Below are positions 26,850 through 38,500 of a DNA stretch of 64,000 nt, piece by piece. Each line of letters begins with the position of its first letter. The first letter of the stretch is position 1. Below the pieces are notes generated by a model. The model was not told the DNA's origin, did no database searches, and saw only the letters and a program-made list of their open reading frames with translations. Made by a program: the position numbers and the translations under genes. Source of the DNA: Casuarius casuarius (lineage: Eukaryota; Chordata; Aves; Casuariiformes; Casuariidae); contig PTFA01000024.1 in assembly GCA_003342895.1 (NCBI GenBank), forward strand, positions 707,634 through 771,633, in the 5' to 3' direction.

Positions 26850-28720
26850 ATTAACTAGGGACTTTGCAGTAGCAGGTACATGCTATCCATCTTCCCCACC
26901 TTCTCCCCCATTCAGATGCATAAAGGCCACCTGTGGGGCCTGGGCAGCTTAAAACACGAACGCTATTAACGGGGAAAGGGTACGGCCAGCTTTTGGTAGC
27001 GGGTCTGCACAAACCAAACCTGCTTCCCCTGCGGAGGGGAAAAGGGAGGAGAGATGAAAACATGGCCCGTCTTTGGGAAACATCCACCGGGACTTTGGTG
27101 ATAAAAGCGGGGTGTTTGCTGCAGAGCCAGCTGCAGCTCCAATGCACCTACACGTGCGGCATCATTTGTTTATTTATTTCGGCCTCTGAAAACATGAAAG
27201 CTCTAAATCTTGTGCCTTCGAAAAATACCTCAAAGCCAAGGGAGCAGCCTCAGCTGCTCCGCTCCGCAGGCACACCGAAGAGCCGCCGGGAAAACCACCT
27301 GCTACCCGCTCGCTGGTACCCGCCGAGGTGCTCTCCACTGCTCAGAGAGGCTGGCCAAGGATTGTGCTCAGCAGAGAAAAATGTTTCAGGTCTGAGTAAT
27401 TATTCTAACAGTGACCTTAAAATACCCCTGTTGTTAGGAGCCTTCTCGGGGAGGGCCGTTTCTGTAATAGGATCAGGCAGCATGTTTCTTCCGCGCCAAG
27501 TCGCTGCACGTTGAGCCGCTCTGTTGTGTTTCACCGCGGGCCACTGCCTGACACGCACATGCCACACGCCGGCGCCTCGCCTGCTTTGACATCAAAGCGC
27601 GTCCTTCCCCTACCGTCAGTGAGAAGAAAGGCAGACAATGACAGCAACTTACTCCTCAGGGAGAGGTTTTAATTAAAGAAGTGCTCTCAAATGGTTTTGC
27701 ACCTTAACATGGGACTGTGGCAGAGAATTCAGTAAATCTATATATCTTGCTTACTCTTCCCCCTGCCCTGCAATATTTTTATCTATTTTGCAGTCACATC
27801 ATTTCATTCTCTACAGAAATTTTTGTCAACATCATGTGACGTCTCCTGGGTTTTCACAGTCTATCACCTTCTATAACTCCCTCTTAATGCCGTGAGTCCT
27901 CAGGGCAGACTTCAGCCCGGCTTACAGAGGGGAAGGGGCAGAGCGGCTGTGCGCAGACCCAGTCATGCAAAAGCGTTCACAGCACTTGAATGCACTCTCA
28001 GGAGCCGGATCATTGAACCTGATGGGATTTTTGGTAATAGTCACTGTCCCTATTTGCAGGAATGGGGGATTTCTACAGTGTCTCCAGGACTCCTGATTTC
28101 CTGGGTCAAAGGTGCGCTCCGGGGGGATGGAGGTGCAGCAAATCTGGGAGTTTGGGAGCGCTGCCAGGTCGCCGTTCGGAGGTAGCCCACGTGAATGCAT
28201 TGGTGCATCGCCGCAGGGCCAGGGCCAGAGGGATAATGTTTTTAAAATCATGGAGAAAAAAAACGTTCCCTTCTGGTCTGTCCCATTTTGGGGACAGGAA
28301 GGGCAAAGGAGAAAACCGGGCGCACCAGCCAAGCCGTTGCAAGCCTCTCCATTCAAATGAAAGGGGTCCTGCCGACGGCAAGTGCCGTTATAATTATAGA
28401 GCAGAAAAGAGCAAGATCAGCAGCTGCCGCCGCCGCCGCTGCTTGCATTTGTTCCCAGCGTAGCTGACAGGCCAGAGGACTTGGCAAAAACACGCTCCCA
28501 GAAGTGGAAAGACATTTTAACCCCTGTTCTTGTCAGTCCACTGCTGCCGGGGCGCAGCGGCAGCAATGCCCTGACAGCCGCGCGCCTCGGGTCCGCCGGC
28601 AAGCGGGGCGGTCGCGGCAGACCTGCAGGGTACTGTGCTGGGACGCCTGCGAAGGAGGAAGGGTCTGGGGTTTGTCTTCGTGCTCGGGCTGCCAAATCCA
28701 AACAGCAGGTTAGTGGACAC
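26850..28720 (+). promoter_or_regulatory. CpG-containing GC-rich block, candidate BEST3 promoter and 5' exon
   Basis: The sequence becomes GC-rich in two blocks (about 26.9-27.6 and 27.9-28.7 kb), with a (GCC)n run at about 28426-28440 and many CpGs near 28.55-28.66 kb. A donor-like CAG|GTTAGT (GT at 28709-28710) would splice to the BEST3 exon acceptor before 32355. Bestrophin genes normally have a non-coding first exon, so this is a sensible place for it. No protein-like frame is evident. Transcription start and exon limits are inference. Confidence 0.35.
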
Positions 28721-28739
28721 GGAAAGTGCTTAATGTATT

Positions 28740-29020
28740 TTTATATCTGACTTAACACCAGCCCCTCCCTCTTGCTCCCTCGCTCGCTTTCTCTAGCACG
28801 CCATAAAACAATAAATAAAGTAAAACCGTGGCAAGGGCTAGTTCTGTACAGAGGCATTATTCATTTATATATTCTGTAATGTCTCTTTAATGGTCAATTA
28901 GGGAACACCGATTGCTGTTGTTTTTTGCTGTGGTTTCTCTCTTAATAATAATGCATCCTGAAATCCTCAGCTGGGCAAAACTCCCATTTACAATTGTACT
29001 CAATAGGAAAAAAAATCTTT
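28740..29020. other. AT-rich block adjoining the GC-rich region, possible conserved non-coding element
   Basis: Contains closely packed homeodomain-like cores (attattcattta, ctttaatggtcaattagg, taataataatgcat) next to the candidate promoter. The appearance is enhancer-like, but only cross-species alignment could show conservation. Confidence 0.25.
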
Positions 29021-29679
29021 TATTTTTAGGCATTTATGCTTAACAGCTTTGATGATCTTAGCAGAAGCGGAGTAAGACATAACTAACGTTTCACTCTGTG
29101 CTTGAGTAAGTTCCAGAGAGGGAACAAACACTGAAGAAAAGGAAAAGAAATGTCACAGCCAAAGTCTCTGCAGGTGAAAAACAGGTATAAGTGGCGTTAT
29201 GTCATCAGAACTGGCAAATCGACCCCAGCAGAAAGCCTGGCCCTATATCTGCTAACGAAGCTACGAGCACCACGGTTAATAGGGGAGGCTTTCGTGGCAC
29301 NGGTGACCGCGGTATCTAATCCAGTGCCCTCTGTCCTTCAGTGGCCCCGGCCAACAGCGCTGAGCCAGGAATGTGCTGGGGGGCATCGGTATACGTTGCT
29401 CTTCCTGTCAGTCTCCGGTTTAGCTTTTTAATTTCCTGNGACCATGAGTAATGTTGGAAAGACTCTCAGGCAACATGCTGCCCATGAACCAAGGGCCTGG
29501 GACCACCGTGCGAGAAGCAGGCNCGTGGATTTATACCAAAACTCCCCAGGGTCAGGGCTGTTATACCCAAGCAGTTGCAATTGTTCTTGGAGGAAAAAAA
29601 AACAAAACACAAGTGCAAAGCTAAGTCGGTGCTTGCTGTGTTGTGAAATATAATCAGGTGGGCACATTGCTGCCTTTCA

Positions 29680-29790
29680 AAGCTTCATATACTTTAAAGG
29701 AGTTTTAGATCACCTAATCTGACCTCATGTGTATTTTGAGACATTATATTTCACTCCGAAGCCCCTGTATGAACGCAATGATAGTCAATA
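29680..29790 (-). repeat. Short CR1-like end fragment
   Basis: The phrase 'agatcacctaatctgacctc' resembles the reverse complement of the CR1 3' end ('ggtcatctagtctgacctcc'). It is brief and diverged. Confidence 0.4.
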
Positions 29791-30394
29791 AACCATTTTG
29801 CTTGGCAGGAAGTTAAAATACAGGGCATCACAAGCAAGGACAGCAAAGAAAACCAAGGCACCAAAGCCTGAGGTTGCTGTACCAGCCCCACACTTACCTG
29901 CCCCTTTCAGACACAGAAAGCAAGAGCTGCTGGCTGCCAGTGCCTCTCAAGCCAGCACATGGCTTTTCCTTGCACAGCCCTTCATGGCTTCGAGTAAAGT
30001 GCTGAGGGAGATGGCTAGGGTCTGATTCAGCGACATATAGCCACTTCAACAGGCAAATTGCGCTCCATGGAAACACTCTTCCTTCTCCCAGTCCAATGTG
30101 AGGGGAAATATTCGTAATCCTGAGTCCTGTTACCAGCACAGCTCGGAGGCTGTGGTCACACTCTACCCACTAGGCATTTCAGGACAGGATTTGCTGCACC
30201 TCTATGGAGCATTCCTCCCTTGAAGGGAGGAAGGCTCCTTCCTGAAGCCTGCAGGCTGCAGCAGTGAGACATGGGTTTGGTTATAGTCACTGTCCTCCTG
30301 CAGAGCTGTGAACATCATGAGGACCTTGCAGGCAATCTCCTTCTTCCCATGGCCCGTGGAGCAAGGGGATGGACAGCAAGTTTCATAGCAAAGC

Positions 30395-30800
30395 AGATAC
30401 CAAGGCCAGAAGAGACCCGTAGAGACATGTAGCCCAACCCCTACACACCCCAGCTGTGTGAATTCTCCCAGAAGATTATCTTTGAGAGAATTATCTGCTC
30501 TCATCTTAAAAATCCTGAACTACAGCGAGTCTATCCTGTCCCAATATTGGGTTGTTGCCACAGGTAGGAATTTCTGTTTTACTTCAGGCTGCACTTGTCT
30601 GGCTTCATCATCTAGCCATCGCACCTTGTTCTGCTGGGGAGTCTGGTTCCAGCCTTCACACTGTCAAATATCCCTTCCATATCCAAGTTCCTACACGCAG
30701 GAAGTTCCACCAGAGGTTTCCGTTGCAGACTGGACATTACTGGGGAGGGAGACACATTTCTTCCCCATATGACCTGACCACACATTTTCCCCAGCATTAA
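30395..30800 (-). mobile_element. Degraded CR1-like LINE fragment
   Basis: The ordered phrases 'gaagagacccgtagaga', 'agcccaacccctacac', 'ttatctgctctcatcttaaa', 'aatcctgaactacagcgagt' and 'tctggttccagccttcaca' parallel old CR1 3' regions read in reverse complement. The overlapping open frames here (about 100 codons on each strand) are incidental. Confidence 0.5.
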
Positions 30801-32177
30801 TGAGCAGGGACAGCTATCCTAGGAAACACACTGCAGCATTAACAATATTTTTTGCCCAGTTCCTCCCCTATAGTCTAGCTACAGACTTCTCCCATTGTTT
30901 ATAAAGGGCTGTTTCGGCTGGAGACTGGAAATCTCTGCTTCTGTTTTTTTAGCTGTTGCACTCTGACCACAGGCTTTCTAGCAGACAGGACTGCGCTTCT
31001 GCATAGCAGCCAGTCCGTTTGGCTCCTGCGTTGCACTTTTTGGAGTTCAGCAAAAAAATAAAGGGATGTGCCAAGTCTCAGAAACAGAAAAACTATCATT
31101 TGGATGCTAAAGAATAAAAACCATGCATCTTTAAAAAAAAACAAAGGAAAAAACCCAAGGCCAAGCTGGCAAGCCTAGAGCAGGCATTCTGCACACGAGA
31201 AGAGAGAGTCTGTCAAAAAGGAAGGCTTATGGTGTCTTCTCCCTGCTGATTTCTGGGGTGACCCAAAGAAAAAGTGGCACTTTTACAACTGAATTTTCAT
31301 GGCTTATTTTTACATTCTGCATCAGAGACTTAGTNGAGTTGCACAAAATTCTATCAAGTCATCTATTAACTATGGGTTCATATCTTTTTCTGAAAGTAAA
31401 TGACGTAGACTGGCATCAGGAAAATGTAGACAAGAATCGTGTTTATGCTGGTGTCTTACACAATAACTACCTTGAGACTTTGTGCCTGTCTTATTTACTC
31501 TCTTCCTTGAATGCTGTACCCATATTTGGAGTTAGTTTTTTTGTAAGCACATAAAAGTTAATTTATCATTCCTACAGTAGGTGAGCAAGCAACAAAACCA
31601 GAGTAAAACATTTACCTAGATACTTTGGTACTGCCTTAATTATATTGCCTTGCACGCTGTCTGCCTGAGCAATCCTGTGGCTTTTCTGCACGGCCATCCA
31701 GTGCCGGAGTGACAATATATTGATGAATATGTCTAGCTGCCAAGTAGAAAAATAATAAGGCTCCCCAGCTGATCTCAGCTGCTGTGATAACTGTTAATGG
31801 AAGAGGCAGTCTCCAAATCTCTTCTGGTTTTCGATGAGTGTAATTACCAAAGCCAGCTAAAAACACTGGTGAAAACATTGGTGAAATTTAGTTTTACTTC
31901 TGTTGCTGGAGTTCTGACAAAGTTTTGAAAAATTACAAGCAAATTTACTTCCTTTTCTGTGTTCACACCAGACTGGAGCAACCTGGGGGTAAGTGGAGGC
32001 CTCAGAGGTGTGACAGGTCCGTGCGGCTGACGCTGCCACCCAGGCNGGCGGCCACGTTTGGCACTAGCTGTAGCCTTTTGGGTGATCTTCGGGGCAAAGC
32101 CCAGAGGCAGCATTGCATCAATCAATTTGCAGGTCTCAACGGGGCTTCTGATTGCAGGATTTTTATGTTTCTCTCTT

Positions 32178-32212
32178 TATATATACATATATATATATAC
32201 ACGCACTCACTA
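32178..32212. repeat. TA-rich microsatellite
   Basis: Alternating (ta)n with interspersed 'catata' and 'cacgca', about 160 bases upstream of the BEST3 start-codon exon. Confidence 0.8.
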
Positions 32213-32354
32213 TGTATTTATGTATACGTACACTATTACATGTGTACATGTATGTGTAGATCTATGTATCTATCCTCTTTTCATGGGTGCGTTCAGGTTA
32301 GGATACGCTGTCTAAAATGTTATTGGTTTCCTGCTTCTCTTCTACTGTTTCTAG

Positions 32355-32524
32355 GCACAGCCTGCCAAGACGATGACAGTCACTTATTCCAGCAAAGTAG
32401 CAAACGCCACTTTCTTTGGATTTCACAGATTACTCCTAAAGTGGAAGGGCAGCATCTACAAATTGCTGTACAGAGAATTTATTGTTTTTGCTACTCTTTA
32501 CACAGCGATAAGTGTATTATACAG
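32355..32524 (+). CDS. BEST3: BEST3 exon with start codon
   Basis: Acceptor TGTTTCTAG precedes 32355. ATG is at 32373 and donor AG|GTACAC follows 32524 (coding phase 2). It encodes [18 protein letters not shown] through TAISVLY plus two-thirds of Arg51, the first membrane-associated segment. Confidence 0.94.
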
Positions 32525-35500
32525 GTACACTCTTTCCGATTCACATCTCCTTAAATGTTATATTGAAGTTTCACACTTCATAGCATTAGGCTGAGGGATG
32601 ACTGTTTGAGGGGGAGGTTACTACATAATTATGATCTTTTCCTTGGACCTTTTATAATGTCCTTTCATTTCCACATTTACTTTAATATTCCAGAGAAAGC
32701 ATGTAGGGTATAAATAAAATATTCTCTAACTACCATATTCAACTGACTCTGCTTTCAGTCCTGTGCCAGTGTTGACCAACAGCTCAACTGATGTTAGGCC
32801 AAGTAAAAACCCAGAGCNAGCCTATGTTACACGGCTTCTGCCATTCTGACTTGGCAATGCTGAGCGTGCTTCTCAGCTTGAAGTGATAAGTATAGACCTT
32901 CCGTCCTACTTGCAGAACATGTCTTCAGTTGCTCAGTGGTAGTTTTGTAGAAAACTCTGAAAGGTAATAATTTGAGGGCCAGTTTATATAGTCTTTTCTC
33001 AGGAAAAGTGAAGCTTTGTTTAAAGTAAGGGCAACATGGCAAACTTTATTTTTATGGACCTAAGCTTGCAAAGCTAAGGGCTCGGCCTTTTGGCTGAGCA
33101 TAACCACATGGAAAATAGAAGTGACCTGTCTGTCACAAGTATATACACAAGTACCTGTGTGTAACACAGCACCTGTGAGGGTCAAGTTAGAAGGAAAATT
33201 ACTTCCTCTGCCAAGATGTAAATTAAACACCGATATGACAGAAGCAATGCATCAATTAGTATATTGAACGCTTTAACTGATGAAGTACACTACACATAGG
33301 TATCAAAATCAATGATTCAGCTCTTACCTTGATCCGTAATTGGAGCTCAATGTTTTCTTGTTATGTGGAAAAAAGAGAAAATTAATTCAGTTTGTCAGTG
33401 ATTAATCACTAACTTTCCAAAATGTTCAGTAGTCTATACCTGTAAACTCAGAAATAAGATTACAGCACTAATACGTAAAGGAATACAAATCCAAAATCTA
33501 GTTTTACTGAAATGTTAGGCAATTAAAGAATGTAGTAAATACACCGTTGAAAGCATTCCATATGCCCTGCAGATTTTATTACACAATTGTAAGCAAAGCA
33601 CACCAAATATTTGTCATGTATAACTTTTAAATGAAATCAAAGAATACCTGTAATACATCTACAAATAAACTAATTGTTTGTATTTAAGCTTGTTGTATTT
33701 CATTAGATACCTTTCTCCTTGGGAAGAAGCTGCTGTGCTCCACTCATGTTTTCTAACATCTGGTGAATATTTTCCTCGCTACAAAATAAATGCAGTTGTT
33801 GAGTTTTTTCACCTTATGGATAGGACAAATTTCTTAGGAGTAAGAGCGAAAACTGCTGCAGCAATGTAGCGTTTTCAAATAACAGCAAGTACAGATCAGT
33901 AACCCTTGCAATTCAAGCAGACCTGAGCATTTTTATTAAGTAGCCCTCTGAAAAATGAGAGCAAGCTCCACTTGCGGGGTTCTCTCTTACTAACATTGCT
34001 GGTCTATATGAGATAGCATGCTAATTCCAAAGGTGTATTGATTCTAGTTTGTAGTGCCAGTCCCATTAGTCATGAGAAAACTGCAAAGACCAGAAAATAA
34101 TATTGCCTTCTCCTCCAGCTTATTACATGCTACGAGTGTTCATCACTTTAACAATTCACTTGAAGACATTAGCCAAGGTTGCTCCTGATTGCACATATAT
34201 GATTATTTATATTTGTTTGCACTCTGTAGCTAGTGCCAGAATATTATGAAAGGACATATATATTTTATTTTTGCTGCAGATTTTTTCTTACAGGAAGCCA
34301 AAAACGGTTCTTTGAAAAATTATCAATTTACTGTGACAAATATGCTGAACAAATCCCTGTAACTTTTGTGCTTGGTAAGTACTGGTTACATGTGAAATTA
34401 TTCTCCAACACTGCTTCTGTCCAGGCATCATGAATGACTGTGCATGGGAGCATTTCAGAGCTGAGGGGCATATGGGAGATTAGAGGCTCACAATAAAATC
34501 ATCAGCCTCCATTAGATCTCCTCAAGGTCAAGCTGCTTTTGTCACATCAACACATATGCTCAAGTCCTTAATATACTAATGAAAGAGTAAAGTTTTCATA
34601 CATATACATAGATATATATATAGCCCACTAACACTGATATATTGTACCTGATCTTTCAAAATACTAAATCCATTCAGCTTTTACTGGAGTAGCGGAAATC
34701 TGGAAGTTCATATTAACATACCTTGAAATGCTCAGTGGGAAAGGGACATGAAATTGTAGTGTCTATTAAATAATAAACATTGACTGCATGCATCCTGTTT
34801 TTTGACATAACTTACTGCTTTTATTCTGGAAAACGTGGTGAATTGGTTATATGAATAACACTCCACAACCTAAATCAAAGTAAGCTAAACAGAAACCCTG
34901 AATAGGTGCTGGGTATTTTTTCTTTCTTTAAACCCACAGGCTTCTATGTCACTTTGGTGGTGAATCGTTGGTGGAACCAGTTTGTGAATTTGCCNTGGCC
35001 AGACCGACTTATGTTCTTGATCTCTAGCTGTGTTCAGGGAAGAGACGAATATGGTCGCTTGATAAGAAGGACTCTAATGCGCTATGTGAATTTGACGTCT
35101 CTGCTCATCTTCCGCTCCGTGAGCACCGCTGTCTACAAAAGGTTTCCCACCATGGACCACGTGGTAGGAGCAGGTACTGCCAAGTTCTTGTCCCCAACAT
35201 TTCTTTCCTTTCCTTCACAGGTGGGGGCATGGGGAGGGGAGGGATCAGCCTCTTTTTTTTCTTTCCTCTTCAGCCTCGTGTGTCTGTCATACTAGTCTAT
35301 GTCAAAGCTACCACATTTTTGCCAGCGGCTTAAATGAAGCATGTCTAAATGGCCATTTACTGCTCTTAAGGTCTTCATCTAGCGACACTGTAAAAGTCAC
35401 AGTGAGTCTGAGACTCCTAGCGGGGTCTGTTTTCAGACAACACAAAGGCCGTAGGCCTGCCTGAATAGGCATATGGAGCAGGTACAATCAAAGTTTTCCA

Positions 35501-38500
35501 AAGGTTGAAAAATTATGTACTTGCAATGTAATACAACACAGTTGCATTGCTGAGATGTTACTGCTTTGCCTCAGTGCCTAGGATATGACTTTTTCTAGCC
35601 TATTGGAGACTAGCCTCCATAGGCATTTCACAGTTACAACTTCATCTCAATTATTTGTGAGTAGATTGTGCATGTCATAGAATGGCTGTGATACACTAAA
35701 AAGAAAAAGCTGTCCTCATTTTTTTTCTNTAAACTTACAACCTCACCATAAGTTCGTTTTTTTCCAAGGATAAATATACTAAGTATTAAGCATGTCTTTA
35801 TTTTCTGTTTGTTTTGGTTACACAACAGTTGATTGTAATGATGGGAAGAGAGTTTAATCTTGTAAGAATTTATCTATGAAGGAGTGGCTGCTGAGTATGT
35901 AAATACGAGGCGTGATGCTATGCCTTCTTCTGCGGTGACTGGATCGGTCAGTGTCAGGGGTAGGACACCAGCACAGAAATTTAATAATTTGTTTCAAATA
36001 GGAAGAGCCATATGTTTTTACTTGAAGTCTTGCATTTCTTAAAATTATTGCCTATATACAGTGTGTATATATACACACATCCAGATATGTGTGAGAAGCT
36101 TTGGATATTAAAAAGAAGATCCGGGCAGAATGCAGAATGTACTCTTTTTATTGACAGAAACTGTTTGTAGAGTCTCCTCTTTTCCAAATACTGTTGGATT
36201 TTGAATTTCATTTCCCTGTGCTTTTCAACAAAATTGTTTATCTGAACCTGTGAGCGGTCAAGGAAGCTTCTGTCACTCTCCCCGGCAATCTGCCTCTAAT
36301 ACACACTGGAAAATTACAGCATTTCCAGCAGGCTAATCTAGCTCTGCCTCCCTATTGCTAAAGACAATCTGTTCCAAAAGAGACAAAATGTCACAGCATT
36401 GCACAAAAATTGTAGACTGGAAAACAAGACTTTTTTTACACAGTGGAAAATATTCTATTACACACTGTATAGCTAAGTCTTGACAATACAGTCGGCTCTA
36501 TAGATTTTAATGCATATTGTACCACAGATTTTTTGTTGATGCAGCACTGAGCACTTGAGGACATACTCTGCTACTCTTACATACAGCGACTAATATAGTA
36601 CTGTGCAATTATCCCATCCCTAATTCCCTATGGCATTATATAACAGACTGCATGGGGAGTGCAACATTTAATATGAATATGGGTGGCAAAATCCAATACT
36701 TAAAGAGCAGTCATCACCGAAGGAACGTATGCCAATTTTGCATATCAGACTCAGAATTGCCATAGCAAGAATATTGCTACACATTTCCCTTTTCAGCAAA
36801 TGAACGGCTTAAATTCATAGATTTTAAATCAGAGAGCAGTATTATGGTAATCTAGTCTGACTCATCCGTAACGCAAGGCATAAAAGCTTATTCACAACAC
36901 CCTTTATCAAGTTGTAACTTCTGACTGAATTATAATATCTCTAGGAATATAACCAGCCCTGATTTAAAATTTAACAGAGTACAACGGAGAATACACCATA
37001 TCCTAGGTGAATTGATGTTCACAATGGTGAATTCCCTGTTGAAAGGTAGAATTGCATTCTGAGTCTGAACTTGTATAGAGTCATCCTCTCCTCACTGGAT
37101 TTTTTCATAGGTTTGGTGGTTCTTTCCTACTTAGATGAAAACACCATTTTATCTCAATAGCTATCTATTAATAGACTACATAAGGGCTTGAATAAACTTA
37201 GTAGCTTAGCTGCCTTTAGCCTCTTCCTGCAAGGTATGTTCTTCAGTTCTGGATCTTCCTTGTAACTCTTTTCTAAATTCTTTTTCATTTTTAGCGTTCT
37301 TTATGGAACGGTAGCAGTAGATTCACGTCGATTCATGACATCATGATGCTGATGCATGACCTATGACATGAGTGTCGCATACGTAGCACTCCTAAGTTTG
37401 CAAACCCTGTTTGCTGAACAGTACGAAAGGAAAGCTAGATGCTCAAGAACACGAGACACAAAAATCAACAACTGGGCAGAAAGCGGCCTAAACTAGCCAA
37501 TAGGAAATGCTGAGGAGATACGTGAGGTTTGAGCCCCATACTTCTCAGTGGCAGAAATACCTTCTGCTGGTGGTATTCAGTCCCAAACCCTCTGCTGGAG
37601 TGAGATAGCTAAATTAATCCTTTCTCGCATAATACAGTGAAAGCGACAGAAAGTGAACCCCCCTTTTTATCTATTTGACCACTGTCAGTGCTCCATGGAG
37701 TTGTGGGAGGCTGCTGATCAGCTGCTTCTTCCTCTAACCACCACCTCTAGGNTATTCAAAGTGGGTGCCCTGAACCAATCTTGTCTCAAAACATTTGATC
37801 TTGAAGTGACACCTGAATATTCTTTGAACTCATGAGAGGGAGAAGAAGTGACTATTTTCAACCAGGCTTGTGTTCTCATTAAAAAAAAAATCAAGCTTGT
37901 TTAATGGGACCTGTTTTTCCATTAGATTGCTTTAACTGACTTGGTCTATATTATTGTACTTTAATTCTTTATTGATTGTAGTGCAAGTCAAACTTCTTGT
38001 ATTTTTGCAAGGGTTCAATGCCCTGTCATTCCCCAGATCATCCTTTTCAAGATCTTGGCACGCTATTTGCCAAGTATTTTCAGTTTTCTGGAACTTCTCC
38101 AGTGCTCCAGCACTTGTCAAAAACCAACATTCCTATTCAGAGAGTTACTCAGCTAGTTCTTTGGATATCCTTGAATAAAAATAATATGACCATATTCAGA
38201 AACCATTTAATTTTAAGAACTTAGGTTTAATATCCCGAAACTGATGGAATATAAAGTGTTTCTTTACCACTGCAATTACAAAAAGCGGTTCCATGCTGCA
38301 TATTGCTTGCATTGCCATAACCTTCACCAGCAATAGCAGCAATCCAGAACTGTTTAATATTTTCTGTGACAAGAATACTAGGCATTATTAATGTCCATCA
38401 AAGAGAACATTTAATTAATAAAAACAGGAACACTGTAACTTTACAGATAATAACAGCTTGAATGTTATTGTTAAAAGAAAAATGTTTTGCTTTAGCTTTT

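Larger units (their letters stand above)
15086..26850. other. Intergenic region between RAB3IP and the BEST3 upstream region
   Basis: Mostly AT-rich unique sequence without recognisable exons. Embedded are an LTR-like GC-rich repeat (about 17.14-17.64 kb), a CR1 relic (about 19.19-20.08 kb), a MIR-like SINE fragment (about 21.0-21.1 kb) and a short tandem duplication (23292-23335). Open frames at 21.5-22.4 kb and 22.5-22.9 kb have no recognisable domain. Confidence 0.6.
28760..32354 (+). other. Region upstream of the first BEST3 coding exon
   Basis: Non-coding sequence, either first intron of BEST3 or upstream flank. It holds CR1-like fragments (29.7 and 30.4-30.8 kb) and a (TA)n-rich microsatellite with CA/CG variants (about 32178-32210). 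No further exon is recognised. Confidence 0.5.

Noticed and set aside
26933..28463. Overlapping open frames of 90-190 codons in the GC-rich upstream region
   Set aside because: Several frames on both strands overlap, none has coding-like periodicity or family similarity; better explained by base composition of a promoter-like region.
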